Part shown: positions 60,904 through 64,000 of the stretch, in pieces
How the letters are laid out: the number at the start of each line of letters is the position of its first letter
How positions within the stretch are numbered: position 1 is the first letter of the stretch
Source of the DNA: an uncultured Aquimarina sp.
GTDB taxonomy: Bacteria; Bacteroidota; Bacteroidia; Flavobacteriales; Flavobacteriaceae
Direction of reading: 5' to 3'
Assembly (NCBI GenBank): GCA_947500505.1
Contig: CANMSL010000015.1
Coordinates: 38,166 to 102,165 of the forward strand
DNA: 64,000 nucleotides
Position numbers and translations under genes: made by a program
Notes under the pieces: generated by a model
Seen by the model: the letters and a program-made list of their open reading frames with translations, nothing else
Databases searched by the model: none
What the model was told of the DNA's origin: nothing

Positions 60904-63882
60904 ATGTACCTAAATTGCCATTCATATTATAGTTTAAGATTTGGAGCCTTCTCTGAAATAGATTTATTAGAGTTGGCAAAAAAAAATCAGATTGATGCTG
61001 TGGCACTTACAGATATCAATAATACATCTGCATGTCTCAACTTCATCAGAAAAGCTCAAGAGTATCGGATTAAACCAATCGTAGGTATCGATTTTAGGAA
61101 TAATCATCAGCCTTTATATATAGGTTTAGCCAAAAACAACGAAGGATATAAAGAATTAAATGATTTTTTATCATATCACTCTCACAGAAAACTTAATTTA
61201 CCTGAAATAGCACCTACATTTCATAATGCATATATTATTTATCCTTTTAAGCAAGTTGCAGCATTAGAGAAAACTAAATTCTTAGCGCATGAATATATTG
61301 GTGTTTCTATAAAGGATATTCCGCAATTAAGACTTTCTATTTTAAAAAATCTAAAAGAAAAACTAGTTATTCTTCAACCCGTAACATTCAGAACTAAAAA
61401 AGATTTTAATGCTCATCGCTTACTCAGAGCAATTGACAATAATACTTTACTAAGTCGCTTGCCCGAAAATCAACAAGCCTGTTTTTCAGAAAAAATGATT
61501 CCGAATGATAAAATTAAAAGTCAATTCAGCGAGCTTGATTTTATTATCAAAAATACAGAGACCTTACAACAAAAATGTTGTATAGATTTTGACTTTTCAA
61601 AAAGCAAACCTTCTTTAAATCAAAAAACGTATACAGGTAGTGTAGAAGAAGACAATAAATTACTGAGAAAATTATGTAAAGAAGGTCTTCCTTATCGATA
61701 TGATAAACCAAACAAAATAATATTTGATCGACTCGAAAAAGAACTCGCTTTAATTATTAAAATGAATTTTGTATCCTATTTTTTGATAAACTGGCAAATC
61801 ATTTCTTATGCAAACAAAAAAGGATATTACTATGTAGGGCGTGGTAGCGGGGCTAATAGTATAGTAGCATATCTGCTAAAAATTACAGATGTAGATCCAA
61901 TCGAATTAGACCTGTACTTTGAACGATTCATAAATTCACATCGTACCAGCCCACCTGATTTTGATATCGATTTCTCATGGAGAGATCGACAAGATATTAC
62001 ACGATTTATTTTTGAAGAATTTAATAACGTAGCATTAATGGGTACGTATGTTACGTTTCATTACAAGGGTGCTGTTAGAGAATTAGGTAAAGTATTTGGT
62101 TTGCCAAAATTCGAAATTGACAGGCTTAGTGAAGGTAACTATGATTATAATTCTTTAGACCATATTCACAAGCTAGTGATTACTTATAGTCAACTCATTC
62201 AAGGAATACCAAATTATATTAGTATCCATTCCAGTGGTATATTAATTAGCGAAAAACCTCTCCACCATTATTCTGCTACTGATATACCGCCTAAAGGTTT
62301 CCCTACTGTACAATTTGACATGATCATTGCAGAAGATTTAGGTCTATATAAATTTGATATTTTAGGACAGCGTGGTTTGGCAAAAATTAAGGAAGCCATA
62401 AAAATCATTCAATATAATCAGCCTGAAAAAGCCAATTTTGACATTCATAATATCAGTAAACTTAAACAAGATTCTAACATAAACACGCTTATAAGAGAAG
62501 CTAAATGCCTTGCCTGTTTTTATGTAGAATCCCCTGCTATGCGTATGTTACTTAGTAAACTTAAAACCGATAATTATATCGGATTAGTAGCAGCAAGTTC
62601 TATCATACGACCTGGTGTTGCTAAAAGCGGAATGATGCGTGAATATATTTTAAGAGAACATGATATAGAAAGGAGAAAAAACTCACACCCTATCATGCTT
62701 GAATTAATGAATCAAACCTACGGTATTATGGTATACCAGGAAGATGTGATCAAAGTAGCACATGTATTTGCAAAACTTACATTAGATGAAGCAGATGTTT
62801 TGCGTAGAGGGATGAGTGGTAAATTCAAGTCCCGAAAAGAGTTTAAGGATGTACAGAATAAATTTATTAGTAATTGTCGTGCTGAAGGGTATGAAGAAAA
62901 ACTAATTTTTGAAATATGGAATCAGGTAGCAAGCTTTGCAGGATATGCGTTCCCAAAAGGGCATTCTGCCTCATATGCTGTAGAAAGCTATCAAAGCTTA
63001 TTTCTTAAAGCCTATTTTCCATTAGAATATTTGGTAGCAACGTTAAACAATGGTGGCGGATTTTATCGCCCCGAAGTATATTTGCACGAAGCTAAACTAT
63101 ATGGAGCAAAAATTTTAACTCCTTGTATCAATACCAGTACATATGAACATATACTGAAAGGAAAAAATATATTTCTGGGATTATCAATACTCCGAAACCT
63201 GGATCATAAAACTTCTGAACTTATCTTGACAGAAAGAAACCAAAATGGTCTGTATTCTTCTCTCGATAATTTCATTGATAGAATTCCTATAGGAATAGAA
63301 CAAATTAGTATTCTAATTAAGATTGATGCTTTTGCATTTACCCAGAAAAACAAACACGAGTTACTGTGGGAAGCACATTTCAAGTTAAATAGCACTCCTA
63401 ATACTGACTGTATCCAACCACCATTGTTTATAGAAAAGAGAACAGAATATAAGCTTCCTGATTTTAAGACATCCAGACTCGAAAATGCTTTTGAACAAAT
63501 AGAATCCTTTGGATTTCCACTTTGCGGATATTATGAAATTATGGCTTCGGAACCGGTAAACAAAAGAAGAGCCAGTGAATTAAGATATTATTTAAATAAA
63601 AAAATTGATATCTACGGGTATTTAATTGCTATGAAAAACACAAGTACTTCTAATGGCAAACGTATGGCTTTTGGTACTTTTCTTGATCAATTTGGAGATG
63701 TGTTTGACACAGTATTATTTCCTCCTGTACAGGAAAAATATAAACTTAGATACAAAGGAGTGTATCGCATGTATGGCAAAGTAGTAGAAGAGTTTGGGTT
63801 TCTAAGTATTGAAATCATTAAAATAGTTAAACAAGATTATATTCAGGATCCCAGATATTCTGATGCAATAAACGTGGATTAA
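60904..63882 (+). CDS. Second DNA polymerase III alpha subunit (short, DnaE-type)
   Basis: A 992-residue C-family polymerase, shorter than replicative DnaE (about 1150-1450). The PHP domain opens with LNCHSYYSLRFGAFSEIDLLELAKK. The palm carries GRGSGANSIVAYLLKITDVDP and the metal-binding acids in PPDFDIDFSWRDR (about 348-360). Finger motifs include YGIMVYQEDVIKVAHVFAKLTLDEADVLRRGMSGK and FPKGHSASYAVESYQ; an OB fold is near the C-terminus (KKIDIYGYLIAMKN). The pairing with a Y-family polymerase resembles error-prone DnaE2 systems. No imuA homologue is nearby. The start ATG follows a tandem repeat directly. Confidence 0.9.
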   Translation: MYLNCHSYYSLRFGAFSEIDLLELAKKNQIDAVALTDINNTSACLNFIRKAQEYRIKPIVGIDFRNNHQPLYIGLAKNNEGYKELNDFLSYHSHRKLNLPEIAPTFHNAYIIYPFKQVAALEKTKFLAHEYIGVSIKDIPQLRLSILKNLKEKLVILQPVTFRTKKDFNAHRLLRAIDNNTLLSRLPENQQACFSEKMIPNDKIKSQFSELDFIIKNTETLQQKCCIDFDFSKSKPSLNQKTYTGSVEEDNKLLRKLCKEGLPYRYDKPNKIIFDRLEKELALIIKMNFVSYFLINWQIISYANKKGYYYVGRGSGANSIVAYLLKITDVDPIELDLYFERFINSHRTSPPDFDIDFSWRDRQDITRFIFEEFNNVALMGTYVTFHYKGAVRELGKVFGLPKFEIDRLSEGNYDYNSLDHIHKLVITYSQLIQGIPNYISIHSSGILISEKPLHHYSATDIPPKGFPTVQFDMIIAEDLGLYKFDILGQRGLAKIKEAIKIIQYNQPEKANFDIHNISKLKQDSNINTLIREAKCLACFYVESPAMRMLLSKLKTDNYIGLVAASSIIRPGVAKSGMMREYILREHDIERRKNSHPIMLELMNQTYGIMVYQEDVIKVAHVFAKLTLDEADVLRRGMSGKFKSRKEFKDVQNKFISNCRAEGYEEKLIFEIWNQVASFAGYAFPKGHSASYAVESYQSLFLKAYFPLEYLVATLNNGGGFYRPEVYLHEAKLYGAKILTPCINTSTYEHILKGKNIFLGLSILRNLDHKTSELILTERNQNGLYSSLDNFIDRIPIGIEQISILIKIDAFAFTQKNKHELLWEAHFKLNSTPNTDCIQPPLFIEKRTEYKLPDFKTSRLENAFEQIESFGFPLCGYYEIMASEPVNKRRASELRYYLNKKIDIYGYLIAMKNTSTSNGKRMAFGTFLDQFGDVFDTVLFPPVQEKYKLRYKGVYRMYGKVVEEFGFLSIEIIKIVKQDYIQDPRYSDAINVD

Positions 63883-64000
63883 ATTCAGGCAATATCCACA
63901 AAAATTCCTTGGTTGTTATGTTAGATGGGTTTTGAAGGCAGGCTAGAGCGAATTAGTCTTACTTTAAGTTGGGCTCCAATGTAAGTATGACACAAAAAAA
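63883..64000. other. Right edge, no gene seen
   Basis: About 120 bases after dnaE without a supported gene or hairpin. Confidence 0.4.

Overview
The window looks like chromosomal DNA of a marine-type Flavobacteriaceae (phylum Bacteroidota). Evidence is the low GC content, promoters of the Bacteroidota form (TTG, about 19 bases, then TAnnTTTG), near absence of Shine-Dalgarno sites, lipoproteins whose acylated Cys is followed by acidic or Ser/Asp residues, a monomeric isocitrate dehydrogenase, a long-form GAPDH, a TonB receptor paired with a DUF4249 lipoprotein, and class I lanthipeptide-type leader peptides. I cannot fix the genus. I see no tRNA, rRNA, CRISPR array or insertion sequence.

Positions 1 to about 34500 are mostly a conserved housekeeping block. 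A minus-strand run holds coaBC (cut by the window start), an RNA polymerase omega-like subunit, bamD, a Kir-type potassium channel, dapA, a DUF6913-like gene, three tandem YhhN/lysoplasmalogenase-like membrane proteins, ligA, a LOG-family gene, prmC and a GNAT gene. A plus-strand run holds an LEA-2 lipoprotein, ribD, a HAD hydrolase, an EamA transporter, a YigZ protein, dnaA, a low-molecular-weight phosphatase and an RsmI-like methyltransferase. Next come cell-wall genes (a lytic transglycosylase and mltG), dapF, an HtrA/Deg protease, gap, trmD, rplS, icd, a TonB receptor/DUF4249 pair and murQ.

Positions 34600 to 48000 are accessory. Two small lipoprotein genes with matching flanks precede an orphan VgrG island (37046-47923) with no sheath, tube or membrane-complex genes. 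After vgrG and a companion gene, the island reads as two tandem modules. Each holds a DUF4280 PAAR-like spike protein with a coiled coil, an unrelated putative effector (an unrecognised 447-residue protein, or a DUF2235 phospholipase-like protein), and a small protein of one shared, unrecognised family. The first module's small gene is split by an in-frame TAA, and the first spike gene and first effector lie in one frame separated by a single TAA. I regard this as the best candidate for an undescribed arrangement.

Positions 48000 to 58300 hold peptides and regulators: a GG-leader peptide with a four-Cys core, an LRR lipoprotein, a LytTR regulator, a TPR-AraC regulator, two lanthipeptide-type precursors with near-identical leaders and unrelated cores, a TPR histidine kinase with its REC-LytTR partner, an Rrf2 regulator and a DinB-fold protein. 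No lanthionine synthetase or exporter is in the window. A perfect 32-base palindrome lies between the divergent LytTR and AraC genes.

The window closes with a translesion cassette: a Y-family polymerase and a second, short DnaE-type polymerase. Two tandem copies of TGGAATTATTCCA, probably a repressor operator, overlap the start of the first gene. Two blocks of 7-base tandem repeats lie immediately before the dnaE start codon.
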